A DNA stretch of 64,000 bases from Flavobacterium aquatile LMG 4008 = ATCC 11947 (GCF_000757385.1 NZ_JRHH01000005.1:1-64000); one strand, 5' to 3'; shown: positions 28,457 through 38,926, numbered from the stretch's first letter. A program made the numbers and translations. The notes: a model not told the origin generated them from the sequence alone.

Positions 28457-29899
28457 CTATTTTGAAAAGCTGTTATTTCCTTTGTTCCAAATTAGATTAC
28501 TATTTAAAACATAATCTCTAACAAATAAAAGTAAGATAAAAACAATTAAATATTCAAATGGGAAACTGTATTTTCCGTTAGTTCCGTACGTTGTAAGCGC
28601 TTGTAATAGTGAAATACACCAAATAAGCACTGAAAAAACTGTTTGAAAATTAAACATCTTTTTTACAAGAAGCATGTAAATATAAAACAACGATATGGGC
28701 AAAAATAAAAATTTTAGGATTGTAAAAAGAAGATTTTGAAAAGTTGAAATTTTTGTTATCCAGAAATCAGTATTTTGATTTTCAAATTTTATAAAATCTT
28801 TAATATCAAAGGTTATCCAAAAGTCAAGCCATGATTTTGTAATTACTTGTTTCAGATAATCTTGAAAATTTGCTTTAATTGTGGCATCAGCAAATTTTCC
28901 AAATTCATTTGAGAGATCTGCAAATTCCATATTTTTATATTTGAACTCACCTGCATTAATCGCAAACCAAATTGACATTGATGGATCTTCATTCTTCTTA
29001 ATAGCAATTTCTCGATGTCTAACATAAGGTTCAATAATCCAATCGTATTCTTTTGGTCCTTTTTCTGCAAAGTAAACGCAATTTTGAATCTTATTTATAC
29101 CAAAATAAGTGGTTGAAGTATAATATCCAGTGAATTTTTGAACAACTAAGGACCATCCGAAAAATAGCACTAATGGTGCAATTAAAATAATCAATTTACG
29201 ATTTAAAATTGTTTTAATACTGGGCTTATTTATAAAACGTAATGCAAATAAAATACAAGGTATAACGACAAAAAATGGCTTTATTAAAACCAAATATCCT
29301 AAGATAAAACTGAAATAAATTTCAAAACGTATAGATTTTTCTTTCGTTAAATACTCATCGGAAATATGATAAGCTATAATCGATATAAAAAACAATACTA
29401 ATGCTTCGACTAATATAAAGGTTTCATAAATAAAAATTGATAAAAAGCATTGTAATAAAACTACTGTAAAAAAGCTAAAATCAAATGAAAACTTGAGCTT
29501 TAACAAAGTTCTATACCAAATTAAAGCCGTTAAAATTCCTAATAAAAATTGAAGAATAACCGCACCACTTTTACCTGTAGCAATAAATATAAATAAAGGA
29601 TAACCAGGACTTCGTTCACCAATGAAACTTCCTTTTTTACTTTGCTCTTTTTCGATAAAGGCATTATTAGTATTGGTGTTTAGATTATGATCGTTATCCT
29701 TTTGTTCATCAAATAATTTATCAAAATACAGTTTTCCATGTTCTGATATTTTTTCAGAAAAATGATTAAATGCCCAACTATCTGGACATTCAGAAACTTT
29801 AAAGCCGTATAATGAAAATAAAAATAGCCTTATAAAAACACAAATCAAGATTAGTCTTAATTCATTTTTTGAAAAGTATTTGTAGAACGTAAAACTCAT
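28457..29899 (-). CDS. Polytopic membrane protein, GT-C-like (paralog 1)
   Basis: A 480-residue protein with about ten membrane segments. It has the same layout as its downstream paralog: an acidic N-terminal loop (CPDSWAFNHFSEKISE), GERSPGYPLFIFIA, an ILVEALVLF helix, and NCVYFAEKGPKEYDWIIEPY. It carries an extra hydrophilic insert rich in Asn, Lys and Asp (about residues 60-90) before GERSPGYP. ArnT/PMT-like GT-C activity is inferred from topology and the RSPGYP motif. An upstream DPM-like glycosyltransferase 21 bases away could supply its lipid-linked sugar. Confidence 0.7.
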   Translation of the reverse strand: MSFTFYKYFSKNELRLILICVFIRLFLFSLYGFKVSECPDSWAFNHFSEKISEHGKLYFDKLFDEQKDNDHNLNTNTNNAFIEKEQSKKGSFIGERSPGYPLFIFIATGKSGAVILQFLLGILTALIWYRTLLKLKFSFDFSFFTVVLLQCFLSIFIYETFILVEALVLFFISIIAYHISDEYLTKEKSIRFEIYFSFILGYLVLIKPFFVVIPCILFALRFINKPSIKTILNRKLIILIAPLVLFFGWSLVVQKFTGYYTSTTYFGINKIQNCVYFAEKGPKEYDWIIEPYVRHREIAIKKNEDPSMSIWFAINAGEFKYKNMEFADLSNEFGKFADATIKANFQDYLKQVITKSWLDFWITFDIKDFIKFENQNTDFWITKISTFQNLLFTILKFLFLPISLFYIYMLLVKKMFNFQTVFSVLIWCISLLQALTTYGTNGKYSFPFEYLIVFILLLFVRDYVLNSNLIWNKGNNSFSK

Positions 29900-29920
29900 T
29901 TTTTTATCAATTAAATAATT

Positions 29921-30646
29921 CTATTTACAACTATCAAAATAAAGTATACCCAACTGAAAAGGGACTTTTAAAAAATCTGAAAATTTTATTTTAGAATTTC
30001 CAATTTCTTTCCATTCATATAATGGAATTTCGGCGACACAATTTTGCAAATTATTACCATTCTTTTTTAAGCGTAAAAGTAATTCCACATCAAACAACCA
30101 TTTAGTTTGAAAAGGTTTTTCGAACAGTGTTGCGCATAACTTTGCATTAATAATTTTAGCTCCACATTGCGTATCGTAAACCGGAGTTTTTAGAATAAAA
30201 TGACTAACTATTGTTGCAAAAACTCTTCCTAAATAATGTCTTAAAAGAGACCGTTCAACTTTATTTCCAATTAATTTAATTCGGCTTCCCATTATAAAAA
30301 TAACTGTTTCGCTTGTAGAAATATAATCGTAAAGTTTTATAAATTCATTGACTGGAGTAGCTAAATCTGCATCTAAATATCCTATAAAATTATATTTTTC
30401 AATAGCTGTTTTTAAAACTCCATTTCTAATTGCTTCTGCTTTTCCAACATTTTTAGGTAATGACAAAACAGTGCAGTTTTGATGCGTATTGGAAAGTGAC
30501 TTTAAAATAGTATTTGTATTGTCAGAACTACCATCGTCCACCAATAAGAAATCAACATCAGAATAACGCTGAAAAAGATTTGCAAAAGATGGCGAAAATC
30601 TAAATTCTTCGTTGTAAAAAGGAATTATACAGAGTAGTTTTATCAT
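29921..30646 (-). CDS. Dolichyl-phosphate-mannose-synthase-like family 2 glycosyltransferase
   Basis: A 241-residue GT2 enzyme with no C-terminal membrane helices. It has IPFYNEEFRF, FLLVDDGSSDNT, VGKAEAIRNGV, the DxD motif YLDADLATP, and the DPM-type block DTQCGAKIINAKL followed by KWLFDVELLLR. These enzymes usually make polyprenyl-phosphate-linked sugars at the cytoplasmic face. Its start overlaps the flippase stop by 4 bases, and two GT-C-like genes follow, a sensible donor/transferase set. Confidence 0.85.
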   Translation of the reverse strand: MIKLLCIIPFYNEEFRFSPSFANLFQRYSDVDFLLVDDGSSDNTNTILKSLSNTHQNCTVLSLPKNVGKAEAIRNGVLKTAIEKYNFIGYLDADLATPVNEFIKLYDYISTSETVIFIMGSRIKLIGNKVERSLLRHYLGRVFATIVSHFILKTPVYDTQCGAKIINAKLCATLFEKPFQTKWLFDVELLLRLKKNGNNLQNCVAEIPLYEWKEIGNSKIKFSDFLKVPFQLGILYFDSCK

Positions 30647-31926
30647 AATTTGCTTTGTTTCAAATAAAACAATTTTCTAAACATAAACAAAATTAAAACA
30701 AACGTAATCAAATTAGCATAGAAATAGGCTTGTAAAACTCCTTCAACTGCGCTCGTTTTTAGCAAATAATAGGATAATAAAAAATAGGATAAATTAAATA
30801 GGATTTCTCCAATAAAATACCTTTTCATCATTGTCTTTACAACAATTTGAAAACCAAAAGCCAAGGTTATTACTTTGACAAAATCGCCTGCTAATTGCCA
30901 AATTAGTAATTCATTAATACTTGAAAACTCATCTGAAAATACAAACCTTATAATTAGCGCCTTACAGAAAAAAATTACTATTAGCATAATTATAAACAAA
31001 GGAACTAATGTTTTAAAATAAGACTTTAATTCGGTTTTAAATTCTTCGTCTGTATTTAAAGAGGCTAATTTAGGCATATAATACAGTGATAAACCTGTAT
31101 TAAAAAAAAGCATATAAAAAGAGGAAAATCTATTCACGGCATCCCAAACGCCAGCTTCATTAATAGAATAATTTTGAACGATTGTATTTCTGATTAAAAT
31201 TAGTGTAAATGGAGCAATAACTGCACTCAATAACGCCATCAAAATGAATTTTTTTATTACATTAAAATACTTGCTACTAATTACTTTTTGTAAATCAAAT
31301 TTAAAGTATTCCGCATCTTTTAATACAAAAAGAAAAGTGATAAAAACCATTAAAAGTTCTCCAATCGCAATCGATAAAAGTCCGCCTACAATATTTTTTT
31401 TCCAAATTAATAACGCTGTTACAAGAAAAATCAACACATTTGAAATAATTTGCATTATTACAATGCTTTTAAATTTTTCTAATCCATTGTAAATAGCCAA
31501 CCAAAATGTATTTATTACCATTAAAGGTAAAAGGAGTGCAAAAAACTGAATTGGAATTTTATAGGAGTTAGTATAAAATAGAAATTCAGAAATAGTTTCT
31601 GAAAACAATAAAACTAAACATGTTAAAAGGAATGAAACTAGTAATAATATCCAAAAAAAAGTGGAGTAAATAATTGACAGTTCTTTTTTATCACTCTTAT
31701 TTTCGACAAATAATTTAACAATGGAATTGCTTATTCCCATTGTAGCAATAGACTTTATCATGACAGAAAAGTTTCTAAAACTTCCCATTAAAGCCATTCC
31801 AGATGAACCCAAATAAACAGAAATAATTCGCGTTGAAAGTATACCTAATACAAAACTTATTGCCACCGAAATTGAGTTTAGTGACAGTACTTTTAATAAT
31901 TTGTTTTGATTAAGTAATTTTAACAT
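30643..31926 (-). CDS. Wzx-type polysaccharide flippase (O-antigen translocase)
   Basis: A 427-residue protein with about twelve hydrophobic helices of the MATE/MOP superfamily. The opening LLKVLSLNSISVAISFVLGILSTRIISVYLG and the following SGMALMGSFRNF resemble the O-antigen translocase (WzxE-like) group. It would flip undecaprenyl-pyrophosphate-linked oligosaccharide to the periplasm. No wzy polymerase or chain-length regulator was recognised in the window, so the product may be a short glycan or the polymerase lies elsewhere. It overlaps both neighbours by 1 and 4 bases. Confidence 0.85.
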   Translation of the reverse strand: MLKLLNQNKLLKVLSLNSISVAISFVLGILSTRIISVYLGSSGMALMGSFRNFSVMIKSIATMGISNSIVKLFVENKSDKKELSIIYSTFFWILLLVSFLLTCLVLLFSETISEFLFYTNSYKIPIQFFALLLPLMVINTFWLAIYNGLEKFKSIVIMQIISNVLIFLVTALLIWKKNIVGGLLSIAIGELLMVFITFLFVLKDAEYFKFDLQKVISSKYFNVIKKFILMALLSAVIAPFTLILIRNTIVQNYSINEAGVWDAVNRFSSFYMLFFNTGLSLYYMPKLASLNTDEEFKTELKSYFKTLVPLFIIMLIVIFFCKALIIRFVFSDEFSSINELLIWQLAGDFVKVITLAFGFQIVVKTMMKRYFIGEILFNLSYFLLSYYLLKTSAVEGVLQAYFYANLITFVLILFMFRKLFYLKQSKL

Positions 31927-32495
31927 TATAAATTTCGTATCACTTTAGCCGGACTTCCAGCAGCAAAAACATTAGGAGGAATATCTTTAGTAACCACAGA
32001 GCAAGCTCCGATTATTGAATTCTCACCAATAGTTACACCTTTAAATACAACTGAATTATAAAAAATCACAACATTATTTTCAATTCTAATCTTTGCAGAT
32101 TTAACATCTCCATCCATTCTTTTCGAAGGATCAAGATCATGACCATCGGTATCAACAAGAAAACAATTAATACCGATCATTACATCGTTACCCAACGAAA
32201 TACCTGTTGTAGCCTGGATTGTTGCTCCATTTGCCATAACAACATTATTTCCAAATTTAACTTCAGTATCTTTTCCGGATGCAAGAATATAATTATAACT
32301 TGAATAAGTATAATGCGCTGCAACAACGCCTATTTGAACATTTTCACCAAAAGAAATTTTGCCTTCACCTTTTAAAAGTAGCGGAATAAATAGCTTGGGA
32401 TTTCCTGTAACATTAGTGCAATTTGAAAGTAATTTGTACTTCCAAATTCTACATTTAACAAAAAACAATTGTTTTAATTTATCTACAATACTCAT
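31926..32495 (-). CDS. Hexapeptide-repeat (left-handed beta-helix) acyltransferase
   Basis: A 189-residue protein of the WbbJ/NodL-like acetyltransferase class. The hexapeptide pattern is visible in VKFGNNVVMANGATIQATTGISLGN (read in six-residue turns) and again in IRIENNVVIFYNSVVFKGVTIGEN. The catalytic His loop is DTDGHDLDPSKR. The C-terminal turn VFAAGSPAKVIR is the usual cap that contacts coenzyme A. It sits directly after the DegT aminotransferase, so it could N-acetylate the 3-amino sugar, but O-acetylation of the glycan is equally compatible. Confidence 0.85.
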   Translation of the reverse strand: MSIVDKLKQLFFVKCRIWKYKLLSNCTNVTGNPKLFIPLLLKGEGKISFGENVQIGVVAAHYTYSSYNYILASGKDTEVKFGNNVVMANGATIQATTGISLGNDVMIGINCFLVDTDGHDLDPSKRMDGDVKSAKIRIENNVVIFYNSVVFKGVTIGENSIIGACSVVTKDIPPNVFAAGSPAKVIRNL

Positions 32496-33593
32496 TTAAT
32501 ATCTATTTAAAATTTCAACTACAAAACTAACCTCTTCATCGGTCATTATTGGACTAATAGGCAAACTCAAAACCTCATCATGTATTTTTTCTGAAATTGG
32601 AAAAGATAAGTCATTCCAGTTTTGAAAAGCTTTTTGTTTATGTGGCGCTATTGGATAATGAATTACAGTTTCTATTTGGTTTTTTAATAAATAATCCTGC
32701 AATTGTTGACGATTTTTACTTCGAATGACAAAAATGTGAAATACATGAGATTTTAGTGAATCAACTTTTGGAAGTACAATTTTACCATTCTTAATTTCAG
32801 ATAAATAACGTTTTGCAATTTGTCGTCGCTTATCATTTTCAGCATCTAAAAAAGGTAATTTTACGTTTAAAAAAGCCGCTTGAAGTTCATCCAATCTTGA
32901 ATTGATTCCGATGAATTCATTGTAATATTTTTTATTAGAACCGTAATTTCGAAGTGAATAAAGCACTTTTGCCAATTCGTCATCATTGGTAGTAATCGCA
33001 CCAGCATCACCAAGAGCACCTAAATTTTTTCCAGGATAAAAACTAAATCCGGCTGCGTTAGATAAATTTCCTGCCTTACCAGTTTCCAACTTACTTCCAT
33101 GTGATTGCGCCGCATCTTCAACAACTAGTAAATTGTATCGTTTTGCAATGGCATTTATTTTATCCATTTCTGCAAGTTGTCCGTATAAATGAACCGGTAA
33201 AATGGCTCTAGTTTTTGAAGTTATTTTCTCTTCAATTAAATCAGGATTGATATTGTATGTTTCCATATTTGGTTCTACTAAAACCGGAATTAAATCGGCT
33301 TGTAAAATTGCCAAAATCGTAGCAATATAAGTATTTGATGGTACAATTACTTCATCACCTTTTTGAAGTTTTCCCAATGCAATATATCCTTTAAAAATCA
33401 GAATTAATGCATCCAATCCGTTGGCTACTCCAATGCAATATTTTGTACCGCAGTAACTGGCAAAATTGGTTTCAAATAATCCTACTTCATCGCCAAGAAT
33501 AAACCAGCCTTTCTCTAAAACCAATTTCATCTTTTCTTGAAATTGCTCTTGATATACTATATTTATTTTCTGTAAATCGAGGAATTTTATCAT
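32496..33593 (-). CDS. DegT/DnrJ/EryC1 sugar aminotransferase (FdtB/QdtB type)
   Basis: A 365-residue PLP enzyme that transaminates a 3-keto nucleotide sugar. The opening [11 protein letters not shown], the cofactor pocket [23 protein letters not shown], and the PLP-Lys motif [18 protein letters not shown] fit the FdtB/QdtB subgroup closely. C-terminal [12 protein letters not shown] and [14 protein letters not shown] are typical. It would follow the QdtA/FdtA ketoisomerase at 23977, giving dTDP-Fuc3N or dTDP-Qui3N. It overlaps the upstream acyltransferase gene by 4 bases and abuts the hexapeptide acyltransferase with no gap. Confidence 0.88.
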   Translation of the reverse strand: MIKFLDLQKINIVYQEQFQEKMKLVLEKGWFILGDEVGLFETNFASYCGTKYCIGVANGLDALILIFKGYIALGKLQKGDEVIVPSNTYIATILAILQADLIPVLVEPNMETYNINPDLIEEKITSKTRAILPVHLYGQLAEMDKINAIAKRYNLLVVEDAAQSHGSKLETGKAGNLSNAAGFSFYPGKNLGALGDAGAITTNDDELAKVLYSLRNYGSNKKYYNEFIGINSRLDELQAAFLNVKLPFLDAENDKRRQIAKRYLSEIKNGKIVLPKVDSLKSHVFHIFVIRSKNRQQLQDYLLKNQIETVIHYPIAPHKQKAFQNWNDLSFPISEKIHDEVLSLPISPIMTDEEVSFVVEILNRY

Positions 33594-34567
33594 TGTAAAA
33601 CCGATTCTAATAATGTATAATTTTTGGTGTCTATTTCATAAAAACTCTGAACAGCAGTTTTTGTTCCGAAAGTTTCTTTCCAAAAAAGTAATCCTTCGTT
33701 TATCTTTCTGCCTTGTTCTTCATTGGAAATTCCAAAGTCAAAGAAATTTTTATCATTAAATACATTCGTAATTAAATGATGGTATAAAAAATCTAAACTT
33801 CCCAATTCATTTTTATCGTTATTTCCAGAAATGTATTGCGGGTGAGCCACATTATTGGTCACAAAAACTGTTGTTCCTGCTACAATTTTATCATATTGGT
33901 AAACGTTAAAATGACGAATATTATTTGGAAAATAACTGTGTAACAAAACAATTTCTTCCAACGAATGAACTGGATTAGTTTGATGTTTTTTACTCATATT
34001 CGGAATTAAAATTTCATTCCAAAATAACTCAAAATTGAGTTCTTCTTTAACAACTAAATCATTGCGCTCACCTCTTTTTACACATTGTTTTCTATCTTTC
34101 GAAAAAGCAAATGGTTTCGACAAATCAATTACAGAAAGTGCGTCTCTTCTTATTAATTTTGCTTGCAGAATAAACAAACAATAGTCCATTTCATTTGATA
34201 AAAAGTCACAATAAAAACCTGGTATTTCTTTAATGTTTAATTTTGAAATTCCATTACCATCGAGAAATTCTAAAATACTTTTAAAGATTAAAATCGTAGA
34301 ACTTAATTTTGCTTTTTGACTCAAAACCAATCCGCCATAAGTCAATCCGCTGTGCGAAAAAACAGTATCTTCTACTCTATTTGCTGGCAAAACGGCAACT
34401 AATTTATTTTCATCAAAAACTAATAGAGAACAATCTTGAAAACGATCTTTATGGTATTCCATAAAATTTCTATGAAATAAAAATGTAGCGTTTTTGGCAA
34501 CACTTATAAAAGCATTCCAAACCTCAAAATCTGCTGTCGTGTATTGTCTAACTAGGTATTTTTTCAC
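33590..34567 (-). CDS. GNAT/FemAB-like acyltransferase
   Basis: A 325-residue protein with two GNAT-like halves, as in the FemAB / BioF2-like group. It has an N-terminal lobe with [16 protein letters not shown] and [10 protein letters not shown], and a C-terminal lobe with [35 protein letters not shown] and [23 protein letters not shown]. Proteins of this type next to DegT aminotransferases probably attach an acyl or aminoacyl group to an amino sugar, which is inference here. It is the first gene of the minus-strand operon reaching to 27100; a TATTTTTG box on that strand at 34623-34630 is a possible promoter. Confidence 0.7.
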   Translation of the reverse strand: MKKYLVRQYTTADFEVWNAFISVAKNATFLFHRNFMEYHKDRFQDCSLLVFDENKLVAVLPANRVEDTVFSHSGLTYGGLVLSQKAKLSSTILIFKSILEFLDGNGISKLNIKEIPGFYCDFLSNEMDYCLFILQAKLIRRDALSVIDLSKPFAFSKDRKQCVKRGERNDLVVKEELNFELFWNEILIPNMSKKHQTNPVHSLEEIVLLHSYFPNNIRHFNVYQYDKIVAGTTVFVTNNVAHPQYISGNNDKNELGSLDFLYHHLITNVFNDKNFFDFGISNEEQGRKINEGLLFWKETFGTKTAVQSFYEIDTKNYTLLESVLQ

Positions 34568-34684
34568 ACTATATTTTAAAACTTTGGAAAATTACGGAAT
34601 TATTTATTAACAAAACCGATTTCAAAAATAGTTATAATTAAAAATAAATGACTATTTTTAAACTTCTAATATTTAAATTTTAAA

Positions 34685-36490
34685 GTGAATTTAAAACTAC
34701 ATTATTATTGCTTTAGTATTTTTTTGCTCTCCATTTGTTCAATTTACGGACAAAATGTAGCATTATACAATCAATTTAATGGTCGTTACGACTTTACTTT
34801 TATAGGAAACACAATGAATGTTGCCGAAAATACAGCAAATGATCCATGTGTAATTTTAACTAGCTCATCGGCAACTTATAATATGAATCCTGGCGATGTT
34901 GTGCAAAGTGCCTATTTGTATTGGGCTGGCTCTGGTACAGGTGATTTCAATGTGAATTTAAATGGAACACCAATTGTCGCAGAAAGAACTTTTGCTCTTA
35001 CTTTGGCAAGTTCTGGAATGCCATTTTTTAGTGCTTTTGCAGATGTAACTTCGTTAGTTTCAACAACTGGTTCAGGAAATTATACTTTATCAAATTTAGA
35101 TGTTTCAAGTTTTTTAAATCCAAATGATTATTGCATTAACGGAACTAACTTTGCAGGTTGGGCAATCGTAATTGTTTATCAAAACAATGCTTTGCCACTA
35201 AATCAGCTCAATGTTTATGATGGTTTGCAAAATGTTCCAAATGCGCTTACCATCAATTTGAGTAGCCTCAATGTTATTGACAATGCCGATGCCAAAATTG
35301 GTTTTGTAGCTTGGGAAGGCGATCGAAATATTGCTGTAACTGAAACGCTTACTATAAATGGAAATATCATTAGTAATCCGCCATTAAACCCAGCAAATAA
35401 TGCATTTAACGGAACAAATAGTATAACAGGAAGCACGACGTTGTACAATATGGATTTGGATATTTATAACATAGAAAATAATATCGCCATTGGTGATACG
35501 TCGGCACTTATTCAGCTTACTTCGGGTCAAGATTTTGTAATGATTAATACGGTTGTAACCAAATTAAATAGCCAATTACCAGATGCAACTATTAGTATTG
35601 ACGAAATTATTGAAGAATGTAATTCGCGATTAATAGAAGTCAATTTTACAGTTTACAATACTTTAAGTACCAATGAACTTCCTCCAGGAACACCAATCGC
35701 AATTTATGCTAACGGTGAGTTCATTCAATATACAGAAACTACTTTGCCAATTCCTATTGATGGTAGTTGGAGTAGTCAAGTTACTATCGAAATTCCTGAA
35801 AATATTCCTGATGGTTTTACACTTTTATTTGTAGTCGATGATGACGGAACTGGAACAGGAATTGTAACCGAATTATTAGAAAACAACAATACCGATCAAG
35901 AAATTATAACGTTTAATATTTCTCCTAATTTTAATGATTTAGAACCAATAATTAGCTGTAATCAAGGCCTGACAAGCGGAACATTTGACTTTGTAAATTA
36001 TGACGAACTAGTTTTAGCCAATTCAACAGATGCTTTTATTGGTTATTACGAATCGTATGAAGATGCAGAAAATGATGTTAATGAAATTTTAAACATAACA
36101 AATTACAATGCAATTGCAACGCCAAAAGAAATTTTTATTCGAGTTGAAAACGAAAATTGTTTTGCAATCACTTCCTTTTTATTAGAGGTACGAAATTGTC
36201 CGCCGACAGTTTATAATTATGTTTCGGCAAATAACGATAATTATAATGAAACATTTTTCATAAAAGGATTAAGTGATATTTTTATAAATTTTGAATTGGA
36301 AGTCTACAACCGCTGGGGAAGATTAGTTTGGCAAGGAAACAATCAAACTGAGGATTGGGACGGATTTTCTACGAAAGGATTTAGATTGGACAATGATCTT
36401 TCTCCAAAAGGAACTTATTACTACTTACTTTTCTTAAACGATCCCGATTATCCGCAACCATTAACCGGATTTTTATACCTCGAAAAATAA
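34685..36490 (+). CDS. Type IX secreted protein with gliding-motility-associated C-terminal domain
   Basis: A 601-residue secreted protein starting at GTG with a signal peptide ending SIYGQ. The N-terminal domain (about 25-280) starts NVALYNQFNGRYDFTFIGNTM and has features of surface DUF-type beta domains, including AYLYWAGSGTGDF. The middle has CARDB/Ig-like segments (residues about 300-410). The last 90 residues form a type B sorting domain: FFIKGLSDIFINFELEVYNRWG, then RLVWQGNN, WDGF, and SPKGTYYYLL. It should be exported by the Por/type IX system, possibly with PorP/SprF-type partners. It is divergent from the glycan operon. Confidence 0.87.
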   Translation: MNLKLHYYCFSIFLLSICSIYGQNVALYNQFNGRYDFTFIGNTMNVAENTANDPCVILTSSSATYNMNPGDVVQSAYLYWAGSGTGDFNVNLNGTPIVAERTFALTLASSGMPFFSAFADVTSLVSTTGSGNYTLSNLDVSSFLNPNDYCINGTNFAGWAIVIVYQNNALPLNQLNVYDGLQNVPNALTINLSSLNVIDNADAKIGFVAWEGDRNIAVTETLTINGNIISNPPLNPANNAFNGTNSITGSTTLYNMDLDIYNIENNIAIGDTSALIQLTSGQDFVMINTVVTKLNSQLPDATISIDEIIEECNSRLIEVNFTVYNTLSTNELPPGTPIAIYANGEFIQYTETTLPIPIDGSWSSQVTIEIPENIPDGFTLLFVVDDDGTGTGIVTELLENNNTDQEIITFNISPNFNDLEPIISCNQGLTSGTFDFVNYDELVLANSTDAFIGYYESYEDAENDVNEILNITNYNAIATPKEIFIRVENENCFAITSFLLEVRNCPPTVYNYVSANNDNYNETFFIKGLSDIFINFELEVYNRWGRLVWQGNNQTEDWDGFSTKGFRLDNDLSPKGTYYYLLFLNDPDYPQPLTGFLYLEK

Positions 36491-36563
36491 CGATAAACCA
36501 TTTTAAGATGGTCATTTCTAAAAAACTCTGTAATTTAGCAACCTAAAATCAAGCTTTTTTCCA

Positions 36564-37352
36564 TTGAAACAAATAACCTCTTCACAAAATCCGTTTATAA
36601 AATCGTTAGTTCAACTGCAAGAAAAAGCGAAATCTCGAAAACAATCGGGTACGTTCTTAATTGAGGGAAAACGTGAAATCGAACTTGCAATAAAAGGAAA
36701 TTACGAATTGGAAACGGTATTATTTTTACCCGAATTAATTTCAGAAGAGCAACTTACTAAACTATCAAAATTGGGAATTAATTTGATAGAAATCAATAAA
36801 GAAGTCTATCAAAAACTAGCCTATCGCGATACAACCGAAGGAATTATTGCCGTTGCAAAAACGAAATCCTTAGCATTACAAGATTTAGAATTGCCTAAAA
36901 ATCCATTGATTTTGGTAATGGAATCCATTGAAAAACCTGGAAATATTGGTGCAATGCTTCGAACGTGTGATGCTGCAAATATCGATGCCGTAATTATAGC
37001 TAATCCAAAAACCGATTTATACAACCCAAACATTGTTCGCTCAAGTGTAGGTTGTTTATTTACCAATCAAATTGCTACTGGTTCAACCGAAGATGTCATT
37101 AAATTTCTGAAAGAAAAAAATATTGCTATATTTGGTGCTACATTACAGAACTCCAACTTCTACCACACACAAGATTATACTATTCCAACTGCATTAGTCG
37201 TTGGCACAGAAGCAACTGGCTTAACTCAAGCTTGGCGCGATGCCGCAACACAAAACGTGATTATTCCGATGCAAGGCGAAATCGATTCTATGAATGTTTC
37301 AGTAGCTTCTGCCATTTTATTATTTGAAGCCAAAAGACAACGCGGATTTTAA
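36564..37352 (+). CDS. TrmH/SpoU-family RNA 2'-O-methyltransferase
   Basis: A 262-residue SPOUT enzyme using S-adenosylmethionine. The N-terminal substrate-binding domain includes ITSSQNPFIKSLVQL and FLIEGKREIELAI, as in rRNA 2'-O-methyltransferases of the RlmB/TsnR type. The SPOUT knot motifs are MESIEKPGNIGAMLRTCDAAN, VVGTEATGLTQAW, and IPMQGEIDSMNVSVASAILLFE (read as adjoining pieces). The start is TTG, with TAATTTAG upstream as a possible -7 box. The exact rRNA target cannot be told from sequence. Confidence 0.9.
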   Translation: MKQITSSQNPFIKSLVQLQEKAKSRKQSGTFLIEGKREIELAIKGNYELETVLFLPELISEEQLTKLSKLGINLIEINKEVYQKLAYRDTTEGIIAVAKTKSLALQDLELPKNPLILVMESIEKPGNIGAMLRTCDAANIDAVIIANPKTDLYNPNIVRSSVGCLFTNQIATGSTEDVIKFLKEKNIAIFGATLQNSNFYHTQDYTIPTALVVGTEATGLTQAWRDAATQNVIIPMQGEIDSMNVSVASAILLFEAKRQRGF

Positions 37353-37381
37353 ACAAATAAATAATCTCAGAATTAAAAATA

Positions 37382-38926
37382 ATGAACTATAAAATTTTCT
37401 TAGCACTTTTTCTAACTAGTTTTAGCATAAATGCTCAAATTACAGAACCACAACTTGACGAATTAGTTAACAATACATTAAAAACTTTTAACGTCCCAGG
37501 AATTGCAGTTGCCATTATAAAGGATGGAAAAATTGTTGTTTCCAAAGGTTATGGAATTGCCAATATTAAAACCCAGAAAAAAGTTGATGGAAATACACTT
37601 TTTGGGATTGCTTCTAATAGTAAGGCCTTTACTGCGTCAGCTCTAGCCATGTTAGTCGATGAAAAAAAGATAAACTGGGATGATAAAGTAGTAAAATATC
37701 TTCCCGATTTTAAAATGTACAATGATTATGTTACCAATGAATTTACCATTCGTGATTTATTAACGCATCGAAGTGGATTAGGTCTTGGAGCAGGAGATTT
37801 AATGATTTGGCCCGACGGTCATGATTTCACTCCTAAAGACATTGTAAAAAACATTCAGTACCTAAAACCTGTTTCCGGATTTAGAGCACAATATGATTAT
37901 GACAATTTATTGTATGTAATTGCTGGTGAAGTAATAGAAAAAGTTTCAGGAAAAAGTTGGTGTGATTATGTCGATGAACGCATTTTGAAACCATTGCAAA
38001 TGAACAACAGCGCTGCTTCATGGAATCGTCTAAAAGACAGTACAAATACGATTGCCCCACATGTTCCAACAGATGGAAAACTTGAAATTATTCCAAGATA
38101 TAAAAATTCGATATTTGATGCAGCAGCCGGAATTTATGCAAGCACAAACGACTTATCTAAATGGGTTATTGCACAATTAAACAAAGGAAAGTACGGCGAA
38201 AACCAGAGATTATTTAGCGAAAAGCAACATTTAGAAATGTGGACGCCACAAACCATTTTACCTAACAGAAATAATTATCCTTACAAAAGTAATTTCAAAG
38301 CTTATGGCTTGGGATGGCAATTGACCGATATCAATGGTTACTTACAAGTTTCTCATACCGGCGGATTAGACGGAATTGTAACGCAAACTATTATGTTTCC
38401 AGAAATTCAACTTGGAATAATAGTTTTAACAAATCAACAAAATGGCGCCGCTTTCAATACAATTTCTAACACAATCAAAGACAGCTATTTAGGATTACCT
38501 TATTTTAATCATTTAGAATATTTGTCTAAAGGAAGAAAAGAACAAGAAGACGATGCCGATAAAGTAACAGCTGAAGTTTGGGAAACTGTGTCAAAAAATG
38601 CAGCTCAAAATTACATCAAAAAGAATGCTTCAAAACTAATTGGAACCTATAAAGATAATTGGTTTGGAGAAGTTAAAATATCCGAGAAAAAAGGAAAACT
38701 TTACTTTGCTTCTTCGCGTTCCAAAAGACTTGTTGGTGAAATTTTTTATTACAAAAATAATAGCCTAGCTGTAAAATGGAATGTGAGAAGTTTTCATGCC
38801 GATGCGCTTATCAATTTTGATGTAGATACCAACGGAACAATTACTCATTTTAAAATGGATGCTATTTCTCCAATGACCGATTTTAGCTATGATTTTCAAG
38901 ATTTAGATTTTACTAGAGTTAACTAA
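37382..38926 (+). CDS. Secreted serine hydrolase, beta-lactamase (class C-like) family
   Basis: A 514-residue protein with a signal peptide (cleaved after INAQ). The nucleophile motif SxxK is S78-N-S-K81 in GIASNSKAFTA. The second motif YxN is in QYDYDNLLYVIAGE, and the third is HTG in SHTGGLDG. The C-terminal 110 residues (LIGTYKDNWFGEVKISEKKGK...) match the DUF3471-type lipocalin-like tail found on many such hydrolases. Likely substrates are D-amino-acid peptides or esters in the periplasm; true beta-lactamase activity is not implied. Confidence 0.88.
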   Translation: MNYKIFLALFLTSFSINAQITEPQLDELVNNTLKTFNVPGIAVAIIKDGKIVVSKGYGIANIKTQKKVDGNTLFGIASNSKAFTASALAMLVDEKKINWDDKVVKYLPDFKMYNDYVTNEFTIRDLLTHRSGLGLGAGDLMIWPDGHDFTPKDIVKNIQYLKPVSGFRAQYDYDNLLYVIAGEVIEKVSGKSWCDYVDERILKPLQMNNSAASWNRLKDSTNTIAPHVPTDGKLEIIPRYKNSIFDAAAGIYASTNDLSKWVIAQLNKGKYGENQRLFSEKQHLEMWTPQTILPNRNNYPYKSNFKAYGLGWQLTDINGYLQVSHTGGLDGIVTQTIMFPEIQLGIIVLTNQQNGAAFNTISNTIKDSYLGLPYFNHLEYLSKGRKEQEDDADKVTAEVWETVSKNAAQNYIKKNASKLIGTYKDNWFGEVKISEKKGKLYFASSRSKRLVGEIFYYKNNSLAVKWNVRSFHADALINFDVDTNGTITHFKMDAISPMTDFSYDFQDLDFTRVN

